DNA of 64,000 nt from Flaveria trinervia (Eukaryota > Streptophyta > Magnoliopsida > Asterales > Asteraceae): assembly GCA_025506515.1 (NCBI GenBank), contig CM046447.1, positions 90,119,498 through 90,183,497 on the forward strand. Direction: 5' to 3'. A program made the position numbers and the translations under genes. The notes beneath the pieces were generated by a model. The model saw only the letters and a list, made by a program, of their open reading frames with translations, did no database searches and was not told the DNA's origin. Of the stretch, positions 1-12,897 are shown piece after piece. The stretch's first letter is position 1, and every line of letters starts with the position of its first letter.

Positions 1-1313
1 AACATCTAAAATATAAATGTAGTTACTTTAATAATTTATTAATACATATTAAATACAGTGTAATAATTTCTAGTTTATTATGTGTTATAACTTTTAATAT
101 TTATTATATTTTTATTTAATAACATCTTAAAAATAAAATACTCACAAAATTAATGATTTTAATATGTTTAATTTTTTATACTCATGTAATACATAAGCTT
201 TAACCTAGTCGAGTTATAAAATTTTAAAGGTCCAATCAAATGTAATTTTTCAAAAGAAAAAAAAATATGAGTTATTAAAAGGAAATAAATAGTTTACAAA
301 TATGAATGAAATTATTTTTGAATTTTTAGAATTCAGTTATTTTATGAACATATGGGAATATAAATAAATTTTCTTGACAAACTTTAAATAATATAAAAGC
401 CTAAACTATATAATTTTACTCTTTTAGTGAGATTTTCAGGTTGTAAAATATATATTTTACAAGTTTAATTAGCTAGAATAATAACGCCTATACATAAATT
501 CAAATATATAGACGTGATGTCCTAGTTTATTTGTTGTTGTTAGTGTAACTTTTCAATGATAGTGATTTGAATGTGTGTATTTGCAAATCGTACATGTTTC
601 TCGAGTTACGATAGTTCCAACTGAAAAATGTTATAACTAAAAAACGTCACACACGAATGAATATAAATAATAATAAAAAAGGACGGTCCACTAGCATGTA
701 AAGTTTAATCTCGAGTTTGAGACTTTGAGTACGTCTATTTGAGTACACGTAAGAACTTTTGTCCACTCCATAAAAATAAATAGATTAATATAATATCATT
801 ATAAAAACGAATATTAAAATAGTAGGTAATTAGTGGTTAAATCTTCTCTTTCTTAACATCTTTATAAATTATAATATTTAATCTCACATCCTTTGCACGC
901 GACTTGAATGAATATGATCAAAATAGTATTTGATAGTTTGAATTATTAATACTTACATTTTTGAAAGGTTGCAAAATATAATATAAAAGAAACTTATTAA
1001 GTATTAAAAGTAATTCTAGTTATGATCGGATGGTATAGGTCTTAATTAGCTCTTAAGAAAAGAAATCTTAATTTGTTATGAGATAAATTTGATGTAGTTT
1101 TAAAATAAAAATATTTAAGTAGACGTGTGTATAAGTCGTTGTTTAAAAAAACTTATTAGTTATAATATGATATAATACCAGGTAAATTTACATCAACACG
1201 CACAAGTACAAAACATCACTATCCACGAACAATGCATTGATGAATCAAATGTAGGATTAGCCGAAAACATCACAATCATCCATTACAAATCGACACCATT
1301 AGAGATAACACCG
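1..1313. other. AT-rich intergenic stretch, no gene seen
   Basis: No sizeable open frame and no recognisable repeat ends. The last few hundred bases presumably hold the promoter of the WEB-family gene, but I could not pick a convincing TATA box. Confidence 0.5.
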
Positions 1314-2345
1314 ATGAAACTCAAGTTATATTTCCCCAAAACACATAAACACACACACTCTTCTTCATCAAGAACACATACATTCATGGAAGCAGCAGAA
1401 AACATGAACCCACAAATGACTTCTTATGAAGAAGATGATAGAACATACAAAGCAAGAGAACTCTACGTACTTTCAGACAAGATTGAAGAACTCCACAGGA
1501 TCAAAGAAGAGCTCAAGCGCGCTAAGGACGAAGCGATGCAGTCGTGGTTAGACTCGCGGCCCCTAATCGATGAGCTCGAGAAGCTGCAGTCTGAGCTAGC
1601 CAATGCGAAGGTGAAATCCGAGAACACGGTTGTTACAAAGCTTGAATCGGAGCTGATGGCGGTTAATATAAGCATTAGGCTCAAGAAAGAGGATGATCTC
1701 AAAGCAAGAACCGAGATCAATGAGATGACTCGAGTTTCTGAGAGTTTAAGGGAAGAAATGGAAAACAATAAGCTTGAAATTGATGAAGGGAAAAGAGAGA
1801 GATCGAAGATGAAGATGGAGATCAAGATGAGAAGACAAAGGCTTAGGACACTTAAGCTCACTTTGAGGGCGGTTCGGTTAGAAACCGAGGCGTATCGCGC
1901 TTCGGCTGAAGCAGCACTAGAGCAAGTTGCACGCGCTCAGGTGTCGAACCATGGTTCGACCATTGAGCTAACTCAAGAAGACTATTTTGCCTTAACGAGG
2001 CGAGCTAAGGAAGAGGCGTCGTTGGCAGACTGGAGGGTGGTCGTCGCCACTGAACAAAGACTTGCAGCCGAAGAAGGTCGTGATTCGGCTTTGAAAATGT
2101 TAAGTGAATCGACGTTAAACGATGGGTTGATGAAAAAGAATAGCGAAGGAGATATGTCAGGGAAAGAAGCCTCAAGCTTCAGACTTAAAGCTCAGACTTC
2201 TTTTCCCAAAACTCGGGCCAAACTGATGGCCCATGGAGTGAATACAGAAACGAATCGAAAACAGTTATTCGTTAAAAAGAAACAATCAATCTTTGTCAAA
2301 ATGAAATCGTTCGTTGCCCGAAAGATTAAATACTTATTCGGATGA
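1314..2345 (+). CDS. WEB family (DUF827) coiled-coil protein, PMI2/PMI15-like
   Basis: A single uninterrupted frame of 343 codons encodes a highly charged, almost wholly helical protein. From about residue 45 to 275 it is one long coiled coil rich in E, K, L and R. It includes a DSRPLIDELEKLQSEL stretch and the segment around YFALTRRAKEEASLADWRV, which resembles the region shared by WEB1, PMI2 and PMI15 relatives. In Arabidopsis such proteins act in the cytosol in blue-light chloroplast movement and cp-actin control; that role is inferred here from family only. The tail (about 290-343) is basic and ends in KIKYLFG. At 343 residues it is shorter than PMI2-type members (about 550-600). The start is uncertain: the first ATG gives a 24-residue Thr/His/Ser-rich leader, and an ATG at 1386 (MEAAEN) is equally plausible. 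No intron is needed. Family assignment is fairly sure, subgroup is not. Confidence 0.75.
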   Translation: MKLKLYFPKTHKHTHSSSSRTHTFMEAAENMNPQMTSYEEDDRTYKARELYVLSDKIEELHRIKEELKRAKDEAMQSWLDSRPLIDELEKLQSELANAKVKSENTVVTKLESELMAVNISIRLKKEDDLKARTEINEMTRVSESLREEMENNKLEIDEGKRERSKMKMEIKMRRQRLRTLKLTLRAVRLETEAYRASAEAALEQVARAQVSNHGSTIELTQEDYFALTRRAKEEASLADWRVVVATEQRLAAEEGRDSALKMLSESTLNDGLMKKNSEGDMSGKEASSFRLKAQTSFPKTRAKLMAHGVNTETNRKQLFVKKKQSIFVKMKSFVARKIKYLFG

Positions 2346-2546
2346 ACATTTGCGTATCAATAATCAACAAGTTTCAAGTTTTCTTAAGAGTTCATTTTTT
2401 ATTTTATTTTATTTACCTCTCTCTTGAGCCAACACAACTCAAACCATATAAGTAAATAAGTCGAAATTATCACATCAATCATTATTCATTTAAACATTAA
2501 TGGGTATCATTCCGAACCTAAAACAACCATCAAGAGCTACAATTTT

Positions 2547-3996
2547 CTAGTTCACAAGGTTGCATTTGTTTCTAACTTGCCCGTTTTGCCCCGTAATTAC
2601 ACCCACGTTGCTAAGTTTAACCATCGAATCACCAAAATCTTTAGCAAACCAAAACGGGTACTTGCTATAGTTTATAACCATGGCCGCGGTTCTATTATCA
2701 GTCATAAGAGCTTGATCTGAAGCTAGAATACCCGAATTGTTCACAAGATTCTTGAAATAGGTGTTGTCAAACTTTGTAGTTGTAACTGAGTCCAAAGGGA
2801 CTAGATTGGTGTCCGAATCATCTTGATTCGGACACGTAGTTTGCAAACTAGATGCAAGTGATGCGTCAAGTGATGGATCAGGAGCACCTGATCCGCTAAA
2901 GTTGAATAGTCTAAACTTGAAAGCGAAGCATTGTACAAATCCTATGGTATGCGCACCTTCACAAGACGCAACATAACCGTTTAGAAAAAAGATACGATAC
3001 TACAACTACATGTCGTGTGTGTGTGTAATTAGCTAATTTGTTGTAGTGTTTGTTCTTTACCTGATAATGCAACAACATCTTTTAGATCAAGACCTTTTGT
3101 AGTGAATTTTGCAATAATGTTATCTAGAGACTCAAAAGGCGATGGAATCTCTGTGTTTGCTGCGGTTATATTTGCTGTTAGACCATCTCGACGCCCCAAG
3201 GCTAGAGGCCAATAGCGCCCTCCCGACTACAAAACAATTAAGCGTGTTTGATCAGTATTGTATGTAAAAGAAGTGATGTGACAATGGTCACTTGCTATGT
3301 GTTTATTAGAATACTATCAAAACTAAAGCATAAAACAAAAGTCTTACAAGAAAAACTGCTTCTCTCACAGCTAGTGTGAGTATGTCAATACAAGAAACTG
3401 CTTTAGGACAAGCTTTCTCCACATTTGCTTTTATTGATTCAATAAGCTCAAATCCTCTAGCTGAATTTCGATTAGGAAAAGCGTCCTTCTCGCTACTGAA
3501 ACTGCTTGTCTCATCAAGTAATATCGAACCATCACACCCCTAAACACAAACAAATATTATTTGATTTAGTCCAACATTAAATAAAATCAACCTTAAAACG
3601 GAAGATGCCTTTAACAAAGATCTCAGGTTCAAATCCAGCTTCCCCTGGTTTTCACCCTTTACCACCCTTGAAGGCCAACAGCCCAACGCAAACCGGTTTT
3701 ACTTGATCCCATATATTGAACAGCAGCAGTGTATTGAATTGAATAAAAGCATTTTCAAATTTTCACAAGAATGAAAAGTTTTAAATTATTACATTAGAAA
3801 TACAGTCATGAAAATGCAAGCGAAGAAGCGACGCAGCAATTCTGGTATCATTAGTCATAGCAGACCAGACACCGAACCTCACGATTCTTGTCAAATTGGG
3901 ACAAGTGTAATCATAGAATTTGTAATCAAGTTGACTGTATACAAATGGTTGAAAAACCAAAAGGCAAAAGACAAGATTAATAGTTGTGAATTGCAT
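2547..3996 (-). CDS. Class III (secretory) plant peroxidase, four exons
   Basis: Exons on the minus strand are 3793-3996, 3348-3539, 3061-3226 and 2547-2956. All junctions are GT-AG and the joined frame gives 323 residues, normal for the family. These haem enzymes oxidise phenolics with hydrogen peroxide, or make reactive oxygen, in the apoplast or vacuole. A hydrophobic signal peptide (residues 1 to about 21, ending FVYS) is followed by the mature start QLDYKFYDYTCPN. The distal haem site RLHFHDC carries the catalytic Arg and His; GCDGS and SCIDIL follow, and GAHTIG carries the proximal haem-ligand His. All eight disulfide cysteines are present, the last in RNKCNLVN. The exon structure (three introns) is the ancestral one for plant peroxidases. 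HDCISN replaces the more usual HDCFVN. A TATA box lies 64 bp upstream of the ATG. Substrate cannot be read from sequence. Confidence 0.93.
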
Positions 3997-4059
3997 ATCT
4001 GTTATGCTGCAAGAACTTGTTGATTATATAACTTAGAACTTATGGCTAAAGAATATGGG

Positions 4060-4067
4060 TTTATATA
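4060..4067 (-). promoter_or_regulatory. TATA box of the peroxidase gene
   Basis: TATATAAA read on the minus strand, 64 bp before the start codon at 3996, is well placed for a short 5' leader of about 30 bases. Confidence 0.6.
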
Positions 4068-4940
4068 GATGTTTTTTGTACAGTGGGTGTGCCACTAGAA
4101 AGAATTTGGAACTAGTCAACATCAAGGTGACATGAAGATATTCTTGAGTTTATATACCAAGTTGAAGTTCCTAAGTGGAGATGGTGCTCATTTAGTATGC
4201 AAAAAGCAGTTGATAGTTCAAGACACTAGGATCACACTCTAAACTAATGTGTTTTTTATGTGTTTATGATTTAGTGAAGTCTAATTCATTGAATTTTGGT
4301 GCTATAATAGGATATTTGGATCAAGATGATGGAGATAAAGGGTCCAATAAGAACAACAATGTCTTGATGGCGGCTGAAGAGTTTCAGTTATGTAAATGAA
4401 CTCGAATATAAAAATAGTGATAAAATGACAAAATTACCTTTTATTGTAATTTTTTTTTGAAAATTGCTCTGAAAATAAGAATAGAATGATTACATAAGGT
4501 TAAGAAAAACTAGAATCAACCATTACCATTTGGTTTCAAATAATTAAAAACGAAGGAGAAAGACCTTGAATTGAACAACATCCAGTTTTCATTCACATAG
4601 GTAGGGTTCCATTGTTCAGCAACTTCTCTTGATTTTTAAATAAAACTCGTTTTTTAAGCTAATAAATTAACCCAACAGAATACAGATACGTTTACAAAAG
4701 AATCCATAAAATGACAATATAAAAATAACAAAATACTAAAACCATGTTACAGAAAGCAAACCAAAAACTGACTAGTTTGATTTCATTTAAAGATAAAACA
4801 CCTCTAACAAACTAAAAAAAGATTTCTTATGTCTGCAAGCTAGTTAATAAATTTGAAGGCACCAAGGTCCATAAAAAGGGAAAGTTCGTAGACATGTATA
4901 ACTTTTACTACATATGATGTAAATATATATTTATGGTTAA
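4068..4940. other. Intergenic, no gene seen
   Basis: AT-rich sequence between the peroxidase promoter and a copia LTR. The part nearest 4068 is presumably peroxidase promoter. I see no open frame or repeat ends. Confidence 0.4.
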
Positions 4941-5129
4941 TGTTAGCAACAAATATCTGCATATGAAACTACTGTGAATAATTGTAAAATTGTAATCTGC
5001 ATACCCCAAGGCCAAAATGTGGGGGAGCAAGGGTTAATGTAAATGCATAATATACATATGTGGTACATAAAGAATAGCCAAGTTACAATAATGTACATAA
5101 CTATAGACTAAAACTAAGATGGCCTAACA
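4941..5129 (-). repeat. 3' LTR of a degenerate Ty1/copia element
   Basis: Read on the minus strand this 189-bp segment begins TGTTAG and ends CTAACA, the inverted termini expected of an LTR. A purine-rich tract (TTGAGGGCA) lies directly upstream at the polypurine-tract position, after the decayed RNase H region. No second LTR copy is present, so the element is 5'-truncated. LTR identity rests on termini plus position. Confidence 0.75.
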
Positions 5130-5144
5130 TGCCCTCAAGCGGAA

Positions 5145-5930
5145 AGGTGGAGGCCCGCGACCAAGCATAGAAGGAAACAATTCAAATTGTGGTCGGAATA
5201 TGTTTTTCGTGACACTATCTACCACTTGAAGCTTGATTGGAACGAACGTAGTTTGAAGTTTGCTGGATGAAACAAGTTCCATATGAAATGATAGTCCAGA
5301 TCGATATGCTTCGTCCTTTTATGAGATAATGGTTTTATGTGAGAAAAAGGAGCACTTTGGTTGTCACAAAGAAGGTTAGGACAATCACATGAGAGATAAT
5401 GTAGTTCATGAAGCAAATGAGTAATCTAGATAATCTCAATATCGCTGTTGGCCATAGCTCGATGTTTAGATTCATAGCGTGAGACCGTGGGTTGTTTCTT
5501 GGCACTCCAAGATTTCCACCAAGAAAGATCGAGTACCCATAAGCAGAACAAAGTGTCTTAATGCATCGACCCAATAAGCATCGAAATACCCAAGTATCAT
5601 GCCATCATGGTACGAGTCGGTTTGGAAAAGGTGAGTCCAAATGCAAGGGTTCCTTTGATGTACCAAAGTATTTGTTTGATATGCTGGAGATGAGTGGCAA
5701 TTAGGTATTGAAATATTTGGCTTTCTTGATTAAGCGTATAAGAAATATCAGGCCAGGTAACTGTCATGAACTGTATAGCCCCAACAAGATACCGATAGCG
5801 TGTAGAATCTTTGTAGGGTTCTCCGTCAATAGTAATCGATTCATTAGCATCTAAAGGTGTGTGTGAACGGGCTTGGAATCAAGCAAGCATGTGTGACCAA
5901 GCATGTCATGAGTATATTTGGACCGACTAA
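5145..5930 (-). pseudogene. Ty1/copia pol remnant (end of RT plus RNase H)
   Basis: Three minus-strand frames, joined by several frameshifts, translate to the C-terminal end of copia polyprotein. They run in order: RYRYLVGAIQF and WPDISYTLNQ (end of the reverse-transcriptase region), YIKGTLAFGLTF, ILGYFDAYW (degenerate RNase H start, normally SDADW), GYSIFLGGNL, LLCDNQSAPF and KRTKHIDLDYHFI. Order and spacing match copia RNase H. Frameshifts and substitutions, such as the lost Asp in the first RNase H motif, show it is dead. It breaks off at the edge of a MITE at 5931 and no upstream pol is found beyond it. Confidence 0.88.
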
Positions 5931-6135
5931 GGGGTTGTTTGTCAATTTTTGAATGATTAAGTGTTTAACCATTAAGAGCTATTATATCACTTAACTATTC
6001 AAAGACATATGTCTGACTAATTCATGTTAAAGGTTTTAACTATTCAAATATCTGCTCAAGAAACAAACAACCTGAACTATTAAATGCTAAATCATTAAGA
6101 CATTTAAACAATTATAAGCTTGAAACAAACATCCT
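5931..6135. mobile_element. Harbinger-like MITE, copy 1
   Basis: It starts AGGGGTTGTTTG after CTA and ends with the approximate complement AAACAAACATCCT. The interior is made of short variants of AACCATTAAG and AACTATTCAAA. A second, longer member lies at 26016-26351 with the same ends and interior words. The GGGGTTGTTTG terminus resembles Tourist/PIF-Harbinger ends. No clear target duplication is visible for this copy. Confidence 0.6.
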
Positions 6136-9100
6136 CCGAGACAAAACGGGCATAATAAAAGCCGCTTTATATTTTATAGTTTCCTTGAAACCTTCTATTT
6201 AATTCCTTTGGTTCAGTTAGTAACCCATCAAATTTCAGCCCATAACAAATTAATAAATTTCAGCCCACTGAAATCTAGTTAATTTTTTTTCATTTGCGAG
6301 TTTAAGTTGAAATTGTACTCACCAATTATTTCTTGTCTCCTTGCTTTAAGAATATTTTCATGAACTTTTTGGAAAAAATTCTTTTCATTGCATGATGTTA
6401 ATGTTTGATCGTTCTTTTAATCACAATGCATCGTTTAAGCTTGTTTTTCTGATGACCTATAAAATATGATAACGAATATATTTAGTACAATTTGTAGTTA
6501 TTTTTCTGCATTAATTAGTTAATTAATATCCAAATGAACTTACATGATATGTACCAATCACATAGCTAAATATTATCTATTCGTCAAAAAGATTAACAGT
6601 TGTGAGTTGACCATTTTTTTAAAACTGGTGTTTATATCTTTGCCATTTTTAAAAAAAATTAATTCTTTCAAAAAAAAAGAAACTTTGCTCTAAACATCAA
6701 TTCACAATTTCACATCACTTCATCGTATTGGCATTTCAATGAAGTAATTATTCTTTAGAACTTTATGAGCCTCTTTATGATCACGTGCCACTTAAATTCA
6801 CCTTAATCATGTTGTGTCAAGCTTTAGCTATTGCATATGTCACTTTGACAAGAAATAGAGACCACTAGAATTGAATGAGTCGGATATAAATGATGGTAGA
6901 ATAAAATTAATTGTGTTTAGCAGAAGAATTTTTAAGAGTCAATGGATGGTATGTTTGTATAAAAGTATTTTGGTTACATACATACATACATAAGGAAACA
7001 AAAAATTGTTTTTCCTCAATACTTAAATGGTCACACGATCGTTGCCTAAAATTGGAAAAAAAGCGTAGCAAAAAGCATAACATGGTGATATGTTATTAGA
7101 TATCATCAAAATGCGCATTTAAGTATTATAACTTTGAACCATTCCATTAACCATGGATGATAAAAAAAAAAAAGTCTTGGTCAAAGCCCAAATGTCACTA
7201 TACATGCATGCCAATTGTCATAGTCCTTTATTTTCCAACTTTAGCAAATCAAATTCATCTCCACTACCAATTACCATCATTTTCAAACATAAAATTAAAG
7301 AACAAGCCCTTAACCAATCACAATGGCTTGATAGCTAATTTCATTTGATTTCTGTGGCAGAATAAAAAATTAAAAAGACCGAGTATAATGATCCTAAATA
7401 TTTGTAGATCATTTTGATGAAGACATCTAACATCTATTTAGACTCTAATTTGCCAAGCATACTATTAATCATATGGTTTTGAAATAAATCAAAGAATCTT
7501 GAATCTTACAAGATCTGTTTGTTTTTTTTTCTCTCGCTGATAGTTAGAATTGAGATTTTTTTTGTTTTGAATCAGATGATTTGGATTTAGAATTCTTAAA
7601 TCTTTGCCTTGGACTGACGGTAAATAAAAAAAACTAGATTTACACTAGCACGATTTGTATTTTTTTAATGTTTTAGTCTTGGTCTAATTCACTTTTAGCA
7701 AACGAGTCTCTCTTGGCTTCTTCATATAAAAATCAACTTGGTCGTGTAATTACCAAGCTACCCTTCGTTAATAACAAGTCGAATTTTCATTGTGGGAAAC
7801 AAAAGTCAATCATAATGAGTGAAGCTCGATAAATTCCACCAATTGTAATTTACTCATTATTTTGTTTTTATCGAGTGTCTTTTTCTGTTAGCTAACGAGC
7901 GTTAGCTTTAATAAATATACATTCCACTTTAAATAGAGAATTCATTTATTTCCCCTTTCACGTTATTCTATGGTCAATTTGTTAATTTACATACCACCAA
8001 TTTGCAATAACAAATACATTTAGATTTACAAGTTGAACTACTTTATCAACATATATTATTAAGAATGTTTTGAAAACATGCATTACATAATTGTAACTTA
8101 CTAGTGTTTTTAAATTTATATAAATTGAGACCAGTAGGTTGTGCGTCATAGATAACTAAACCCGTGTGATACGTCAAAATTTTGAGTATCAACCTTACTT
8201 TTGTTTTTATACGCATGGGTTTATAGCCGATCCTTATCCTTTAAATGCTTGATTTTCTAACCATTTTTTATTTTTTGAAAATGACTCAATGGTAAATGCA
8301 TATGTGCGTTAGAAGTGTGTATGTCTACACACCTCGTTGATATGGTCAGAAGTTGGGTTATTCTTCCATAATTACAAGACAGACAAAGAAACAAGTTGTG
8401 ATCATAAAAGGGGAGAAAAGAGATGACTATGTTGCTCCTTACATATTGATGATGTCGAACAATGCTAATATAATGAGTCCACACGCAAATTTCATGAGTT
8501 TGGGGTAACTATTATGGGGATCTAAAGTTTACCGGGGAGTGCCTCGTTTAACATGAAATTTTAAACTAAAGTGTAAACGAATCAATTTTATTTATTGTTA
8601 TAGTCTCAGACACTCATACAACTTAATTATAATTACATTTTAACTTTACTATTTAACATTGTATTTCACATAATTTGATATGTTCCGGATCGCACCCAAG
8701 AAAATTCTTGGATTGATAGCACTTCTATTAAAAAATATTCTTAGTTATAAAAACTCGTTTAGGTTCCTCCATTGTGAAATAAACTCACACAAAGTATATG
8801 TTAAAATTTAAATTAAACCTCAATTCTATTAAAAAAAGATAGATAGATAAGGGCCCCATATTGAGAAATTCAAATCTTTTGTTCATTATTTGACCATCTT
8901 GTTTTTAAGTATTTTTAAATGGCAATAAAAAAAATCAAAACAAACATGCATGACAAGACGCAAGAAATAACAAATCGAGTTGAATCTATTTTAATGTATA
9001 CTTATCGCTAAACAAATACTAAATTTCTTTTCATGGTCGGACACATTTTTCAAAAATAAAAATACATTATTTTATATACAACATAATCCGGTTTGAAGTA

Positions 9101-9149
9101 GAAACTCGTAACATTATTATTACAAACGCTATTAAAGTCGTCGTGTTTA
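6136..9149. other. Gene-free AT-rich stretch
   Basis: Only short random frames (all under 80 codons) with no recognisable protein similarity. No tRNA, convincing repeat ends or conserved motif was noticed. Homopolymer A and T runs are common. Confidence 0.45.
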
Positions 9150-9245
9150 TAGTGCTGGCGGAACTTGAATCACATTATAAGATGTCAGGGGCGAAATAAA
9201 CTATTTTAGTGGAGACGAACTCTTTATATATGATCAATATTGTAT
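9150..9245. repeat. Fragment of a dispersed repeat shared with 60250-60325
   Basis: Both segments carry CTTGAATCA, then AATAAACTATTTTA, then ACGAAC at similar spacing, so they look like relics of one old dispersed family. Class unknown. Confidence 0.35.
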
Positions 9246-9289
9246 GGACGGTTAAAAATATATATTAAAAAATGTCTAATCACCCTTAA

Positions 9290-12030
9290 TAATCAAGCGT
9301 AAGCAAGGTGTCAAATCCACAGAAAATAACAAGTGTTAGTAACGATTAAACTAAAAGAATTAAACATTAATAAGTAAATTGCTTGATTAGTTGAATTGAG
9401 AAAGAAGTAAATTAACGAAGTAAAAGTCTAGGTTTTTAACATTTATGGAGAAAAAGCAACCCACTTCAGGATTCAGTTTTGGCAAAATTCTAATTTTTCT
9501 TGAATAAAACCTAATGAGAAATCATTAATGATTACTTATACATGATATCATTTAAGTGATAATCATAGATTAGAGTTTAAAGGACCTTATTCACACACTT
9601 ACCAATTTGAATAATAAAACTCTAATTTTAATACTCAAACACACAATGATTAAATACAACCAAAATCATAAAGGATCAACATTAGGTTTAAACATAATCA
9701 AACCGTTTAAATAATCAAATCATAAGTTGAATCTAAAAAACTTAAATGGTTCAAGATTCAATCCTAAATCTAGGTTACAACTAAAATAAAAACAACTTAT
9801 ACAACCCCGCCTCCTGAAGTGAATCACAAACAAACTAGCCTTGTCTCTTCATTGAATCTTCAACACTAAAATAATTGATCATATGAATCTTGTAGAATTG
9901 ATAATCTTGAGGTTGGAGGATCTTGAGAATGATAAAAATTGTTAATTTTTGTCCAGAATTGTTGTGTAAAAGTTGTTATTCAAATTAAGGTTTTTTCCCT
10001 TTTAAATCTCTTTAATTTAGATCAAACCTCAATAAAATCCCGGACCCCTGGCGTCGGTGGCGTCACCTCCCTATTAAACCTTGATTTTCATGTGTAACTT
10101 TTCAAGACCTTTCCGTTGATAGGTCGTGGGTCCCATAACTCTTTTCCTAGCTTAAGTAATGCCCGTTTTAAGATATTGTTGTCATGCAACTTCGGTTTAT
10201 CATATCTTTATTTCTCGAACTCCAATTCTTACCCGTTTCTTCCAATTTCTTCATATTGTTCATGTTTAACCTTCAACCATAAAATAATCCCAAAAGTAAC
10301 TCTATTTCTTATAAATTTACATGTAAAACATTGAAATAAAACCGTTAAATTTTAAACTTTCACCACCCGATCACAATCCCCACACTTACATTTTGTTTGT
10401 CCTCAATCAAAGCTCAATTATAGTTTATAAAACCATCATTGAGAATATACGTCACTAGTCATTATTACAAATCAATTAAGGTTCAAGTTCATGCCATTAT
10501 TCATAAGATTTATATCGTTCAATAGATTTATATTTTAGCAAGTCAATTATAGGCAAAATAAGACGTCACCCAACTAATATTAACATGATTTTAATTTTAG
10601 TCTCATGTACACACCCCTCACAATAACTTAATATCTGGGTTTATATCTAGACTAGTAAAATATATACTAGTGTAACCACTCAATAACCAATATACCATCT
10701 TATCAAAATATAAGCCTGTATAGCAATCACACCTCCACCACTTGCATAGAGCTTACACATATTTAAAGGACTTACGAGTTTTTGGGCTTAGGCATGGGTA
10801 GAAAGTTTTGGCTTCTAAAAGTGGCTAACACAAATAGAATATAAATCAAACCATCCTTTTTAACATGGCTCTCGGAGCTAAATCACTTTGATTCTTCTTG
10901 AACAATAATTTTTCTCTTTTTTTCAATTTTTTTCTTTTTTTACAGCTTAACCATCGGTTATCAACTAACAACCTGACTTTATTTATCGGTTTTAACAAAA
11001 GAATGGTTTAAGGCTCGACATGGCTACTAAGGTTAGGATAGAAACACTAACAAATGATAGCAAGTAAATAGGTTCATATATTGTCTTTTTCATTTATGTG
11101 CAACACATTGTTTATAGTCTTGATATGCATCAAACAATACAAGTTCTTCAATAAAAGTAGTATATGGCCTACCCTTAACAAATGAATATATATTATGTTT
11201 TAAGTAATAGGCTTAAAATCTCACCAAGTAAGAATTTAGACTATCGATATGCACATAAGTTTATTGTATCAAAACCCGTTAACCCTAACCAGACATCCAT
11301 CACATTCCCAAAAATAACCTGCCAGAAAACCTTTTCCCGAAACTTAAAAAATATGGTCATGACCTACGATTTACATCAATCGTTTAATAAACAACAAGTA
11401 ACATATATTGAAAATTCTGGTTAACTAAGCACACTGAACTTTACTTGAAAACTTTTGTGAACATTGAAATTGACACGCTGTTATAATTTATTATTATTAT
11501 ATTTTTTATTAATTTCCCATAATTTCCCTCATCCCCACACTTAGAAGGTGCATTGTCCCCAATGTACCATTCGATCGTTATACATAGCGTGGATTTAAGG
11601 GCATTTGTAACATCATGATCAAAGTTCCAAGTTCATCAACCATAGATCATCATTCGAGTTTTACCATAACAGACATACCTCAAGATGTACACCTTCCCAC
11701 AAACATTGTTATTGTTTGACACCCCCAATCACAGATTAAACACAACAAAAGAAAAATAAAGAAAATAAAAAGAAAACATAAAATGTTCGACATGACACAG
11801 ATAGAGTGGAGAAACAAATGGACCTGATCAAGTGAACTTTCAAAAAAATTAACATGTAAACCATTGAAATAAAACTGTCAAACATTGAACTTTCACCACC
11901 AGATCAATATATTAAAAAATTTAAACAACACAAACGAAATTAAAACTACTGACGAAAACAAAGGTTGGGGGTGAAAGGCGTGGGTCCCTCCCGGCCCATA
12001 CAACGTTTCGCCCATTTTCACAGATTAAAA
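9290..12030 (+). repeat. Non-coding retroelement-like repeat (LARD type), copy 1
   Basis: A gene-free block with features I associate with plant large non-coding LTR-type elements: a CAAATCCACAGAAAA entry motif near 9335, CCCCACACTTACATTTTG with TGTCCTCAAT near 10378, and CCCCACACTTAG with TTGTCCCCAATG near 11535. Parts of it recur in the same order at 53285-54590 (CTTTCCGTTGA, TAGCTTAAGT, CGATCACAATCCC), which shows it is a family. It contains an internal direct repeat of about 55 bp (10318-10373 and 11851-11905). LTR ends were not found, so the boundaries are approximate. Confidence 0.55.
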
Positions 12031-12766
12031 AAAATTCACATAAGAACACAATTTGGTACCATAATTAATATATTTGGTCGATAATGTCTTTAAACAGATA
12101 TCAAATTCCATTGTTTTTAAGCAGACAAGCTGAATGATTATAATTGAATTCAATTCCTTGTATAAATGGTTCATACCTAAACCCATGTTCTTCATTCAAA
12201 CCAAACACCAGATAAAATATAGATATAAACATAATGTATAATAAATGTTACAAAATGGACTTAAATTATCTTCTCCTTTTCGTGTGACAACATTAGTATC
12301 TTCAATGTTGAAGCAAGTTGCTTTTCGAAAATATAAAACGCAACAAGTTGCATTTATAAACAAACAAAATAAAACGAGCAATTGTAGATTAAAAACATTT
12401 TATATTTTATAGCAGTTTTAATACTTAAAAAAGCACCATGTTGGCCCCCCTCGGCCAGCCGATTCAGACGAAGTCTACTGGGGAAAAAAACGACAAAGAT
12501 TCAATAAAACCCGATAGGATCAATTGTCGTTGGGTGACCAAACTATAGCCAAACGGCGTCGTAGTGTACGTCCATTTTTCACCAGAAACGGTGTCGTATT
12601 GCCCTGTTTCTCTTCCATCATCCCCACCCCGTCACCATCAGTCCTCCAACCTCTGCTCTGCAAATACATTTATTAACCGATTCCAATCCCATTCAAAATC
12701 AACGCCCTCAAATTCTCCCACTTAAAGCAACCGACTTTCAAGCCTTTGACAATTCAATTCATATCT

Positions 12767-12772
12767 CACGTG
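12767..12772. promoter_or_regulatory. G-box / ABRE core upstream of the SnRK2 gene
   Basis: CACGTG within TCTCACGTGTAA, 131 bp before the start codon. Such cores bind bZIP (ABF) or bHLH factors and would fit ABA feedback, but the function is inferred and a single site occurs often by chance. Confidence 0.35.
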
Positions 12773-12829
12773 TAATTTTGCATGCTGATCACCGGCCGCT
12801 GGTGAGAACTGAAAAGTTAACTCCGGTTG

Positions 12830-12871
12830 ATGAGGATTGTGTTGGTTAGTGAGTGGGTAACTGTAATGTGA
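12830..12871 (+). CDS. Possible 13-codon upstream ORF in the SnRK2 leader
   Basis: ATG AGG ATT up to ATG TGA makes a 13-residue frame ending 26 bases before the first kinase ATG. A second ATG directly followed by TGA (start-stop) lies at its end. It matters only if the transcript begins upstream of 12830, which I cannot show. Confidence 0.3.
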   Translation: MRIVLVSEWVTVM

Positions 12872-12897
12872 TCTTGTTTTTCTTTTTACGCCGGAGA

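Noticed and set aside
1463..1861. 132-codon minus-strand frame
   Set aside because: Shadow of the coiled-coil gene: a Ser/Leu-rich antisense of Glu/Lys codons.
3600..3720. B-box-like GGTTCAAATCC in peroxidase intron 1
   Set aside because: No matching A box at proper spacing was convincing; possibly a piece of a dispersed repeat.
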